From: JANNGZ01 sp031404155
GTDB taxonomy: Bacteria > Pseudomonadota > Gammaproteobacteria > Burkholderiales > Burkholderiaceae_C
Length of the DNA: 24,610 bases
Direction: 5' to 3'
Assembly (NCBI GenBank): GCA_031404155.1
Contig: JANNGZ010000088.1
Span: 1 to 24,610, forward strand
Numbering within the stretch: position 1 is the stretch's first letter; each line of letters starts with the position of its first letter. The notes beneath the pieces are model-generated. The model did not search any database. It was not told where the DNA came from and saw only the letters and a list, made by a program, of their open reading frames with translations. The position numbers and the translations under genes are program-made. Positions 1 to 7,334 of the stretch are shown one piece after another.

Positions 1-1177
1 CCACGGCGCCGAACGGCCCGGTACCGGTCATCATGGCGGCCGTGTTGTCGGGCAGCGGCATCTCCATCTCGGTCATGTCTTTCATGCCTCGCTCGCCCAT
101 CACCATGTAGTCGGGGATCAGTTGCGTGATCTGCTTGGCCACGCCGCGGTGGTCAACGCCGATCATCGTGGGCACGTCGTGGCCCATCGCGTTCATGGTG
201 TGGTGGCTCTTGTGGCAGTGGAATGCCCAGTCGCCTTCCTCGTCGGCCAGGAAGTCGATCTGCCGCATCTGGCCCACCGCCACGTCGGTGGTCACCTCGT
301 ACTGGCGGCTGCTCTTTGGTGTAGGCCCGCCGTCGGTGCCTGTCACTAGAAACTCGTGCCCGTGCAGGTGGATCGGGTGGTTGGTCATCGTCAGGTTGCC
401 GATGCGGATGCGCACCTTGTCGTTCTTCCTCACCACCAACGGGTCGATGCCGGGGAAGATGCGGCTGTTCCAGCTCCACAGGTTGAAGTCCAGCATCGTC
501 ATGATCTTCGGCGTGTAGCTGCCGGGGTCGATGTCGTAGGCGTTGAGCAGGAAGACGAAGTCGCGGTCGACCTCGTCGATCAGCGGATGTTTCTGTTTCG
601 GGTGCGTGATCCAGAAGCCCATCATCCCCATCGCCATCTGCACCATCTCGTCGGCATGCGGGTGGTACATGAAGGTGCCGGGGCGGCGCGCCACGAACTC
701 GTAGACGTAGGTCTTGCCGGGCGGGATGCCCGGCTGGTTCAGGCCCGTCACGCCGTCCATGCCGTTGGGCAGGCGCTGGCCGTGCCAGTGGATGCTGGTC
801 AGCTCACCGAGCTTGTTGGTGACGAACAGGCGCACCCGGTCTCCTTCCACCACCTCGATGGTCGGCCCCGGGCTCTGGCCGTTGTAGCCCCAGAGGTGGG
901 CCTTGAAGCCGGGGGTCATTTCGCGCACCACCGGTTCGGCGACGAGGTGGAATTCCTTGACGCCGTTGTTCATGCGCCAGGGCAATGTCCAGCCATTGAG
1001 CGTGACCACCGGGTTGTAGGGCCGGCCGGTGTTGGGCACCAGCGGCGGCATCGTGTCGGGCTTGCTTTGCATCACCGGTTCGGGCAGCGCGGCCAGCGCC
1101 ACCTTGCTGATGGAGGCGGCGGCTGCGGCCGCCGTGATGGCGCCGGCCCCGCCGAGCATCTTGCGTCGGGAAAGCAT
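1..1177 (-). CDS. Multicopper oxidase, Tat-exported, C-terminus cut by window edge
   Basis: Periplasmic copper-dependent oxidase; 392 residues are visible and the C-terminus lies beyond position 1. The N-terminus has a twin-arginine signal (SRRKML at 3-8, an alanine-rich core, likely cleavage after ALA near 29). All four copper-binding histidine motifs are present: HWHG at 130-133, HPH at 172-174, HPIHLHGH at 267-274 and HCHKSHH at 320-326. C321, H326 and M331 have the spacing of type-1 copper ligands. Only about 130 residues separate the first and second motif pairs, shorter than in three-domain CopA/PcoA enzymes, so this looks like a compact two-cupredoxin oxidase. The ATG at 1177 is chosen because AAGGA lies 7 nt upstream; an in-frame ATG at 1192 is the alternative. 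It lies 17 nt after the outer-membrane factor gene. Family assignment is secure; oxidation of Cu(I) is inferred from context. Confidence 0.92.
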   Translation of the reverse strand, partial: MLSRRKMLGGAGAITAAAAAASISKVALAALPEPVMQSKPDTMPPLVPNTGRPYNPVVTLNGWTLPWRMNNGVKEFHLVAEPVVREMTPGFKAHLWGYNGQSPGPTIEVVEGDRVRLFVTNKLGELTSIHWHGQRLPNGMDGVTGLNQPGIPPGKTYVYEFVARRPGTFMYHPHADEMVQMAMGMMGFWITHPKQKHPLIDEVDRDFVFLLNAYDIDPGSYTPKIMTMLDFNLWSWNSRIFPGIDPLVVRKNDKVRIRIGNLTMTNHPIHLHGHEFLVTGTDGGPTPKSSRQYEVTTDVAVGQMRQIDFLADEEGDWAFHCHKSHHTMNAMGHDVPTMIGVDHRGVAKQITQLIPDYMVMGERGMKDMTEMEMPLPDNTAAMMTGTGPFGAV

Positions 1178-1194
1178 GTGAGAGTCCTTCATGT

Positions 1195-2646
1195 TCAATG
1201 TCCCGGGCCGGCGGCATCGGCCGCCATTGCGGGGCCCGAGGCAGCGGACATGCTGGGCTTGCCGATAAGCGCCATGTCGAGATCGGCCTGCGCGACCCAA
1301 AAGTCGCGCTTGGCTTCAATGGCGGCGTTGACGCTGGCGATCTGAGACCGCGCGTCGGCCAAGAGTTCGAACACGCCGATCAGCATGCCGTTGTAGCGAA
1401 GCAGGTTTTCTTCGGCGATGCGCTGGCGCAGCGGAACGATCTCGTCGCGGTGGTGGCGCGCGATGTCGTAAGCCGAGCGGTAGCCGGCGTAGGCCTCGCG
1501 GACCTCCGAGCGGGCGTTGATCGCGGTTTCGGCGGCGCGGTGGACCGTCTGCATGTAGACCGCCTCGGCACGCGCCACCCGAGCACCACCCCAATCGAAC
1601 AGCGGTAGTTCCAGACCGATCTCCCAGCCGCGCTGGGTGGGCAGTTCGTTGGAGCGGTTGTTCAGCAGCCCCAGTTCCAGCACGTTGACGAAGCGCGTGG
1701 CGCGAGTCAGGCCGAGGTTCCTTGCCGTTTGTTCCGCAGCGAGCTTGGCGCCCTGAACGTCGAGCCGCTGCGCAAGCGCGACACGTTCGAGATCGGGCAG
1801 GTCGAGTGCCTCCTTGGGCAATTCGGGCAGGCGTTCGGGCAGGCTGAACTTCGTCTGTTCGCCCCAGACGCCGAGCAGCCTCGTCAATCGCTCGCGCGTG
1901 GCGCGCTGCGCCTGCTCGGCTCGGGCCAGGTTCAGTGTGGCATCGGCATAAAAGCCCTGCTCGCGTGCCCGTTGAAGTTTGCTGAAGTTGCCCACCTGCT
2001 CCATGCGCCGCGCCAGTTCCGCACTCGCATCGGCGGTTTGTTTCACCTGTCGCATATAGCGCACGGTTTCTTCGGCGGACAGGGCGTTGACATAGGCCTT
2101 GCGCGTCTCGGCGGCTAGCGCCAGCACGCTCATCGCGACCATGCCCTGGGTCTGCTTGAAGCGGCGCGCTTCCATCTGGCCGATGAGTGGCATGGCCAGC
2201 AGGCGCGCGAGGTTGAAGTGCAGGCCGCGTTCGAGTTCGACCTCGCTGCCGCGCGTCAGGCGGCCGAAGCTGAAACCAGGGTTGGGCAGGCGGCCCGCCT
2301 GTACCACCTCGGCCTCGGTGATGCCCAGCTCCTGGAAGCTGGCGTGCAGGCCCCGGTTGTTCAGCAGCGCCACCTGGACGGCGTCGTCCGCCGTGAGTGG
2401 CTTGGCCAGCAGTTCGGCCACACGCTTGTCCACGCTGTCCTGGTCGGCGTCGGATCGTGCCCAACGGACCTCCTTGCCAAGCCGATCCTTGGTGGTTTGT
2501 TCCACGACCGAGAAACCCCCATCGCGGCTGAATGAGGCACAACCGCCCAGAACTGCGGCGGCGGACAGCAGGGCGCACAGGCGCATGTGGCCCAAGCCTG
2601 CATGGCGGGTTGTCGTCATGGCAACCGTCATGTCGCCGTCCTTCAT
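1195..2646 (-). CDS. TolC-family outer-membrane efflux lipoprotein
   Basis: Outer-membrane channel component of a tripartite or metal-efflux system (483 aa, usual length for OMF/CusC/NodT-type proteins). The N-terminus has a lipoprotein signal with lipobox LGGC, the acylated cysteine being residue 36. Long amphipathic helical stretches are visible (roughly 150-250 and 340-460), and the LELPLFDWGG segment is typical of the second OEP repeat. The start at 2646 overlaps the upstream stop in an ATGA arrangement, which suggests translational coupling. An in-frame ATG at 2631 has AAGGA at good spacing and may be the real start. No RND pump or membrane-fusion gene is visible in the window; they could lie left of position 1 or elsewhere. 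Pairing with a multicopper oxidase points to copper or a related metal. Confidence 0.9.
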   Translation of the reverse strand: MKDGDMTVAMTTTRHAGLGHMRLCALLSAAAVLGGCASFSRDGGFSVVEQTTKDRLGKEVRWARSDADQDSVDKRVAELLAKPLTADDAVQVALLNNRGLHASFQELGITEAEVVQAGRLPNPGFSFGRLTRGSEVELERGLHFNLARLLAMPLIGQMEARRFKQTQGMVAMSVLALAAETRKAYVNALSAEETVRYMRQVKQTADASAELARRMEQVGNFSKLQRAREQGFYADATLNLARAEQAQRATRERLTRLLGVWGEQTKFSLPERLPELPKEALDLPDLERVALAQRLDVQGAKLAAEQTARNLGLTRATRFVNVLELGLLNNRSNELPTQRGWEIGLELPLFDWGGARVARAEAVYMQTVHRAAETAINARSEVREAYAGYRSAYDIARHHRDEIVPLRQRIAEENLLRYNGMLIGVFELLADARSQIASVNAAIEAKRDFWVAQADLDMALIGKPSMSAASGPAMAADAAGPGH

Positions 2647-3011
2647 GGAGACTTGTGGCCACCGTGCCCCTGGGGCATGGGCTTGGCCGGTTCGGCGGGT
2701 GGCGCCGGGGAAGGCGGAGCCTCGGCCGGTGGCGTCGCTGCGGCCGCGTCGGGTTGCTGCGCTTCTCTCGCATACACACGCCAGCCGCCGATGCGGGTGA
2801 CCGTGTCGTTCGCTTCACGCCACGGGATCGGCTTCGTGTCACCGAGGCGCCGGTATTGTGTCAACGACGATTCGTAGCTCAGCCTGGGCACGCTCGCATT
2901 GGCGTCGAGCGGGTCGAGCCTTGCGGGTCGAGCTGTGGGCTGCGCCTGTGAGGCGAACGCTGCGGCGAGCAATGCGGCGTGCGCGAGCCAGCGCAATAGG
3001 GTTGGGACCAT
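2643..3011 (-). CDS. Small secreted protein of metal cluster, WREAND-IGGW motif
   Basis: No function recognised. It encodes 122 aa from the ATG at 3011, with a clear Sec signal (hydrophobic LLRWLAHAALLAAAFA, likely cleavage after SQA or AQ). The mature part holds a compact block ending in PIPWREANDTVTRIGGW and VYAREA, then a proline/alanine-rich tail ending in PQGHGGHKSP, whose histidines could bind metal. I recall similar small proteins next to heavy-metal efflux genes of Burkholderiales, but cannot name the family. The reading frame extends upstream to 3044; 3011 is preferred because the signal peptide begins there and GAGAA lies just upstream. Its stop overlaps the start of the TolC-type gene by 4 nt, so the two are probably co-translated. 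A periplasmic accessory role in efflux is inference. Confidence 0.75.
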   Translation of the reverse strand: MVPTLLRWLAHAALLAAAFASQAQPTARPARLDPLDANASVPRLSYESSLTQYRRLGDTKPIPWREANDTVTRIGGWRVYAREAQQPDAAAATPPAEAPPSPAPPAEPAKPMPQGHGGHKSP

Positions 3012-3121
3012 GGTGTTCTCGCGTGACGAAGTTTCGGACCCCAACCACCCAAGGGGGCAGCCAGGCCGGGTTCAACGGGGCACTCGCGCGCGTGCCAAAG
3101 CACACCGCCGGGTGGTGCCGA

Positions 3122-3505
3122 CTACGCGAGCGTGCTTCGAGGGGGCCGGTCAGGCCCGTCGGTGAGGAAAGCCGGCACCGACGCGATAGGTTCGTCGACG
3201 GTCGAGGTCGCGGACTCCGCGGTCACCATGGTCAGCGCGACACAGGGCAGCGCGACCGACGAACAACAGGACGCGCAAGCGCTGCATTTGAATCCGCCAG
3301 CGTCGGGCAGATTCTCCGACCCGGCCGAAGCAGGGTCGTCATGGCTGAGGTGATGGCTGGCGTCCTGGTGCGCCGAGTGGTCGGTCGCCTGCTGCATGCG
3401 ATCGTGGCTTGGGCCGCAGAACAGCATGGTCGATGCCGCGATGCCCTGCAAGGGAAACGCCAACACCACCATCCAGATCAGCAGAGTCCTCAGCAACGGC
3501 CGCAT
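3122..3505 (-). CDS. CzcI/CopL-like Cys/His-rich periplasmic protein
   Basis: Predicted 127-aa exported protein. It has a signal segment (residues 1-24, LRTLLIWMVVLAFPLQGIAAS), then a histidine-rich stretch (SHDRM to HHLSHDD, about 33-56) and a cysteine cluster KCSACASCC at 73-81, with further cysteines at 30 and 88. This layout resembles the small periplasmic CzcI and CopL proteins that accompany heavy-metal efflux operons and affect their induction or bind metal; sequence-level membership is not proven. The frame is open to 3622, but the first 39 residues would be arginine/proline-rich and would precede the signal peptide, so the ATG at 3505 is used. It lies 110 nt before the WREAND protein gene and 139 nt after the WNQLY-repeat gene, probably in the same leftward operon. 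Confidence 0.72.
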   Translation of the reverse strand: MRPLLRTLLIWMVVLAFPLQGIAASTMLFCGPSHDRMQQATDHSAHQDASHHLSHDDPASAGSENLPDAGGFKCSACASCCSSVALPCVALTMVTAESATSTVDEPIASVPAFLTDGPDRPPRSTLA

Positions 3506-3644
3506 GAGGTCGACTCTACCGCAGGTTCTTCTTCTGTGTGGTGGCCGCGTGGATGCGTCCCCGGCCCGCAGATTCCTGGTTGGCCGAGGCCGCTGCGGCC
3601 GCACCGGACGCTTGCGCCGCACTCACTTGGCTGCATGCTGGAGG

Positions 3645-4028
3645 CTACTTCGCCGGGCCGACGTACTGGTAGGTCGAATAGAGCTGATTCCAGCGGTAGC
3701 CCTTGGCAGCCATCTGGCGGAACTCTTCGGCTTCTTCAGCCCGCTTTTGCTCGCGCGTGAAGCTGATCGCAGGCCGGCCGGCGGCTCCGACCGGCTGCCA
3801 GACGCCGTAGAGCTGATTCCACCTGAGGCCGCGTGCGGCCATGCGCTGGGCCTCCTCGGCGTCGCGCGCGACCGTCTGTTCGCGTGTCATCGGGCCTTTG
3901 ACCTGTGCGGGGTGCTCGGTGAAACCGGCCTCGCCAGGCGCGAGGTGCCACAGTTCGGTAGCCTGACCCGCCGCGGGCAATACAAGGGCCATTGCGATCG
4001 CGAGTCGAGCGATGCTTGAACGGTTCAT
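3645..4028 (-). CDS. Periplasmic protein with two tandem TREQ-WNQLY repeats
   Basis: Function unknown. It encodes 127 aa starting with a signal peptide (NRSSIARLAIAMALVLPAAGQA). The mature part is almost wholly two copies of a 34-residue unit (48-81 and 91-124, period 43) that match at 21 of 34 positions. Each begins TREQ, passes an alanine/glutamate-rich probable helix, and ends RWNQLY followed by an aromatic-rich VG end. Such an internal duplication suggests either two like domains or a symmetric binding unit. The start has a near-ideal ribosome site (AAGGAG, 6 nt spacing). It is the first gene of the leftward metal cluster, divergent from the response regulator, with a perfect inverted repeat between them, so it is probably the most directly regulated target. 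Metal binding is not evident, since there are few His and no Cys. Confidence 0.8.
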   Translation of the reverse strand: MNRSSIARLAIAMALVLPAAGQATELWHLAPGEAGFTEHPAQVKGPMTREQTVARDAEEAQRMAARGLRWNQLYGVWQPVGAAGRPAISFTREQKRAEEAEEFRQMAAKGYRWNQLYSTYQYVGPAK

Positions 4029-4148
4029 GTGTTTCTCCTTGGGTCGGTGAACGCGGTGCCCCCGGATCCCAGGGCCTCCGGGCCCGCTCGGGTATGAGCC
4101 GGCCGGTCCACAAGATATCGAGCCGATGCCGACGCAACGCTGACCCGC

Positions 4149-4168
4149 GGATTACGGTTCGGTAATCC
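4149..4168. promoter_or_regulatory. Inverted repeat, candidate response-regulator operator
   Basis: GGATTAC and GTAATCC form perfect 7-bp arms around the 6-nt spacer GGTTCG. The site lies in the 210-bp divergent gap, about 70 bp before the response regulator start and about 120 bp before the start of the leftward metal cluster. The ATTAC-N6-GTAAT symmetry resembles the dyads bound by CopR/CusR-type regulators. The structure is seen directly; its use as the operator of the adjacent regulator is inference. Confidence 0.5.
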
Positions 4169-4238
4169 AAGCGCCGATGCCGGAAGCGGGCCGGGAATGG
4201 CGAGGCACACTTGTCGGGACACTACCTGGCCCGTCTGC

Positions 4239-4919
4239 ATGCGCCTGCTGATCATCGAAGACGAGCGTCGCCTTGCCGAATACCTGCGCAAGGGCTTGGC
4301 CGAGAACGGCCATGTCGTGGACGTGGCCGCGGACGGCATCGACGGCCTGCACCTGGCCACCCAGGGCAGTTATGACCTCATTCTTCTGGACCTCACCTTG
4401 CCCGGCATCGATGGCTTCGGCGTGCTCGACCGCCTGCGCAAGCAGAAGAACACACCGGTGTTGATGCTGACGGCCCGCGACAAGGTCGAGGACCGCGTGC
4501 GCGGACTGCGCGCCGGTGCCGACGACTACCTCGTCAAACCCTTTGCGTTCTCGGAGCTGCTTGCCCGCGTCGATGCCCTGCTGCGCCGAGGCACTTACCA
4601 GGGCGCCCAGAAGTCCTTTCAAATGCGGCTGGCAGATTTGGAACTGGACTTGGGCAACAGGCGCGCCTACCGAGGCGGGCACAGGCTGGAATTGACGGCG
4701 CGCGATTTCACCCTGCTCGCCGTGCTGATGCAACACGTCGGGCAGGTCATGTCGCGCACCGCGATCACCGAGCAGGTTTGGGACGTCAACTTCGACACCG
4801 ATACCAACGTGGTCGAAGTCGCCGTGCGGCGCTTGCGCGCGAAGATGGACGATCCGTTCGACCTGAAGTTGCTGCACACGGTGCGTGGCATGGGCTACGT
4901 TCTCGAACTGCGCGACTGA
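4239..4919 (+). CDS. OmpR-family heavy-metal response regulator (CopR/CusR type)
   Basis: Cytoplasmic DNA-binding regulator phosphorylated by the kinase encoded just downstream. It has 226 aa: a receiver domain (about 1-120) with the acidic pair E7/D8, phospho-acceptor D51 in LILLDLTLPG, a TAR segment and the VKPF lysine; then a winged-helix output domain (about 130-226) with ELTARDF, VDVAVRRLR-like helix text and a final VRGMGYVL. Length and motifs fit the CopR/CusR/IrlR group. The open frame begins at 4197, but MRLLIIEDE at 4239 is the standard N-terminus. It is divergent from the metal-resistance genes and 23 nt upstream of the kinase. Copper specificity is inferred from the multicopper oxidase; other metals are possible. 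Confidence 0.93.
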   Translation: MRLLIIEDERRLAEYLRKGLAENGHVVDVAADGIDGLHLATQGSYDLILLDLTLPGIDGFGVLDRLRKQKNTPVLMLTARDKVEDRVRGLRAGADDYLVKPFAFSELLARVDALLRRGTYQGAQKSFQMRLADLELDLGNRRAYRGGHRLELTARDFTLLAVLMQHVGQVMSRTAITEQVWDVNFDTDTNVVEVAVRRLRAKMDDPFDLKLLHTVRGMGYVLELRD

Positions 4920-4942
4920 GCGCGACCGCGGCGACGACGGGC

Positions 4943-6298
4943 ATGCAATCGATCACCGCCCGGCTGACCTTGTCGCTCGGCTCGATCGCCATGCTCGTTT
5001 TGGGCGCCGTGGCGGGTTCGCTCTACTGGACCCTCGCCAACGAGCTTGAGAAGAGCAACCGCGACGAGCTGATCGGAAAGGCGCAGATGGTCCGCCACTT
5101 CGTGGACGAGGCGAGGGCAAGCGGTGATCTTCCCGCGCTGCGGCACCACCTCAGCGACGCGCTGATCGGACACGCGGGCTTGCGGGTGTGGCTCGTCAGC
5201 GCCGACGGCACGATGGTGTTCGGCGAGGGCGGTGTACCCCGCACCACCGCGACGGCCGGCGACGTGTTGCTGCTTGAGGGCGAAGGCGGCGTGCCGATGG
5301 AGGGACGGCGCGAGGACGTGCTCGATGCCGGGCGGTTGCCGGTGTCTTCGATCGTCGTGGCCGTCGACGTGCGGCCACGCTTCAAGCTGCTCGGCGCCTA
5401 TGCCCGCGCGCTTTGGTTGGTTTGCGGCGCCGGCGTTCTCGCGAGCGTCGCGCTTGCATTGGCGGCCACGCGCCGCGGGCTGAGGTCCGTGCACCGCCTT
5501 TCGCTTGACGCCGCGCAGGTGTCGGCCACCGCGTTGTCTCATCGGCTGCCAGCCGCGGGCGTCGACAGCGAACTCCAGGAGTTGGTAAGGGCCTTCAACG
5601 CCGTGCTGGATCGGGTGGAGCTGGCGTACCGCCATATGGAGGCTTTCAACGCCGATGTCGCACACGAACTGCGCACGCCGCTGGCCACACTGATCAACGC
5701 GGCGCAGGTCACCCTGAGCGGCGACCGGCCGGCCGCCGTGCTGAGGGAGACGATGGTCGAGCAGCTCGAAGACCTGGAGCAGATTGCGGCCATGGTCAAC
5801 GACATGCTGTTTCTCGCACGCGCCGACCAAGGCGCACAACCGCCTGACACCGCCTTGGTCAGCCTCGCCGCGGTCGTCCACCAGGCTGTCGACTACTTCG
5901 AAGCGGCTTTGGAGGCAGCGGCGGTGCGTGTGGTGGTTCAAGGCGAGGCGAAGCTGCGATGCAACGCCGGGTTGATTCGGCGCGCGCTGTCGAACCTGTT
6001 GTCCAACGCGATCAAGCACACGCCTGCCGGCCGGGAGATCGTGGTGTCCTTGCGCGAAAGCGCAGGCTGCGCGCGGATCGAAGTGGTGAACCCGGGGCTT
6101 GCGCCCAGCCCCCAAGTGCGCGCGCGCATGTTCGATCGTTTCTATCGCGCGGACACGGCGAGGGGCCAGTCCGCCGAGAGCAGCGGCCTGGGCCTGGCGA
6201 TCGTCAAGGCCATCGCGACGATGCACAAGGGGAGCGTGCATGTCGAGGCCACCGCTGCGGGTACCGTGGTCGGGTTCACGGTGCCGCTGTCGGAATGA
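4943..6298 (+). CDS. Heavy-metal sensor histidine kinase (CopS/CusS type)
   Basis: Inner-membrane sensor kinase of 451 aa. There are two membrane segments (about 8-30 and 149-170) enclosing a periplasmic sensor region of about 115 residues, then a HAMP-like linker. The dimerisation/phosphoacceptor motif FNADVAHELRTPLATL places the phosphorylated histidine at 241. The ATPase domain has RRALSNLLSNAIKHT (N box) and SGLGLAIVKAIATMHKG (G box). The frame is open from 4778 inside the regulator gene; the ATG at 4943 is chosen because it directly precedes the first membrane segment. Few His or Met residues that would mark a copper site stand out in the sensor region, so the ligand is uncertain. It forms a two-component pair with the upstream gene. 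Confidence 0.93.
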   Translation: MQSITARLTLSLGSIAMLVLGAVAGSLYWTLANELEKSNRDELIGKAQMVRHFVDEARASGDLPALRHHLSDALIGHAGLRVWLVSADGTMVFGEGGVPRTTATAGDVLLLEGEGGVPMEGRREDVLDAGRLPVSSIVVAVDVRPRFKLLGAYARALWLVCGAGVLASVALALAATRRGLRSVHRLSLDAAQVSATALSHRLPAAGVDSELQELVRAFNAVLDRVELAYRHMEAFNADVAHELRTPLATLINAAQVTLSGDRPAAVLRETMVEQLEDLEQIAAMVNDMLFLARADQGAQPPDTALVSLAAVVHQAVDYFEAALEAAAVRVVVQGEAKLRCNAGLIRRALSNLLSNAIKHTPAGREIVVSLRESAGCARIEVVNPGLAPSPQVRARMFDRFYRADTARGQSAESSGLGLAIVKAIATMHKGSVHVEATAAGTVVGFTVPLSE

Positions 6299-6329
6299 GC
6301 TGCCACCGCAGCTTGCGAAACGCCGCATC

Positions 6330-6335
6330 TACAAT
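6330..6335 (+). promoter_or_regulatory. Candidate -10 box before argB
   Basis: TACAAT lies 37 nt before the argB start in an otherwise GC-rich gap after the kinase gene. It matches the sigma-70 -10 consensus at five of six positions. No convincing -35 box is found at 16-18 nt spacing; TTGCGA at 6313-6318 is only 11 nt away. It would give argB its own promoter, separate from the metal-sensing pair. Confidence 0.4.
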
Positions 6336-6372
6336 TTCTGGCGAAATTGCCCAGTTCTCCACAGGCCTTGTC

Positions 6373-7281
6373 ATGAAACCAGACCACGCACCGCCGAACG
6401 TCGACCACATCACCCCGCGCGAGAAGGCCGAGATCCTGGCCCAGGCGCTGCCCTACATCCGCAAATACCACGGCAAGACGCTGGTCATCAAGTACGGCGG
6501 CAACGCGATGACCGACCCGGGCTTGCAGCAGGATTTTGCCGAGGACGTGGTGCTGCTCAAGCTGGTGGGCATGAACCCGATCGTGGTGCATGGCGGCGGG
6601 CCGCAGATCGACGAGGCCTTGAACCGCCTGGGCAAGAAGGGCACCTTCGTGCAGGGCATGCGGGTCACCGACGAGGAGACGATGGAAGTCGTCGAATGGG
6701 TACTCGCCGGCGAGGTGCAGCAGGACATCGTCGGCCTGATCAATGCCGCGGGCGGCAAGGCGGTGGGCCTCACCGGGCGCGACGGCGGCCTGATCCGCGC
6801 GCGCAAGCTCAAGCTGCTCGACAAGGACAACCCGAGCGTCGAACACGACGTGGGCCAGGTGGGCGAGATCACCGCGATCGACCCCAGCGTGGTGAAGGCC
6901 TTGCAGGACGACCAGTTCATCCCGGTGATCAGCCCGATCGGCTTCGGCGAGCAGAACGAGAGCTACAACATCAACGCCGACCTGGTGGCCGGCAAGTTGG
7001 CGATCGTGCTCAAGGCCGAGAAGCTGATGCTGCTGACCAACACGCCGGGCGTGCTCGACAAGGCCGGCACGCTGCTCACCGACCTGAGCGCAAGGCGCAT
7101 CGACGAACTCTTCGCCGACGGCACCATCTCCGGCGGCATGCTGCCAAAAATTGCCGGCGCGCTGGACGCGGCCAAGAGCGGGGTCAACGCGGTGCACATC
7201 ATCGACGGCCGCGTGCCTCACGCGATGCTGCTGGAGATCCTGACCGAGCAGGCTTACGGAACCATGATCCGCTCGCATTGA
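6373..7281 (+). CDS. argB: Acetylglutamate kinase
   Basis: Phosphorylates N-acetyl-L-glutamate with ATP, the second step of arginine biosynthesis, in the cytoplasm. It has 302 aa, the usual length for the arginine-sensitive long form. Amino-acid-kinase motifs are all present: VIKYGGNAM (substrate and ATP loop, about 37-45), VVHGGGPQI (about 75-83), NINADLVAGKLA, LLTNTPGVLD, and GGMLPKI followed by GVNAVHIIDGR near the C-terminus. The N-terminal helix before VIKYGG is the segment used for hexamer formation and arginine inhibition in related enzymes. The ATG at 6373 is the natural start. The following genes (HAD nucleotidase, slmA) are a common neighbourhood in Burkholderiales. Confidence 0.97.
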   Translation: MKPDHAPPNVDHITPREKAEILAQALPYIRKYHGKTLVIKYGGNAMTDPGLQQDFAEDVVLLKLVGMNPIVVHGGGPQIDEALNRLGKKGTFVQGMRVTDEETMEVVEWVLAGEVQQDIVGLINAAGGKAVGLTGRDGGLIRARKLKLLDKDNPSVEHDVGQVGEITAIDPSVVKALQDDQFIPVISPIGFGEQNESYNINADLVAGKLAIVLKAEKLMLLTNTPGVLDKAGTLLTDLSARRIDELFADGTISGGMLPKIAGALDAAKSGVNAVHIIDGRVPHAMLLEILTEQAYGTMIRSH

Positions 7282-7334
7282 AGGCGGAGCAGCGTGTCGC
7301 CACCTGGCGCCGGAAACATGATCCGCTGCCATTG

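Noticed and set aside
356..1345. 329-codon open frame opposite the multicopper oxidase
   Set aside because: It is antisense to a gene with all copper motifs and shows no domain or start signal.
1316..2842. 508-codon frame overlapping the TolC-type gene on the same strand
   Set aside because: Arg/Pro/Ala-rich alternate frame; the frame with lipobox and OMF motifs is the real one.
4895..6328. 477-codon open frame antisense to the sensor kinase
   Set aside because: Composition is His/Arg/Gln-rich, typical of high-GC antisense frames, and the plus strand carries a complete kinase with all motifs.
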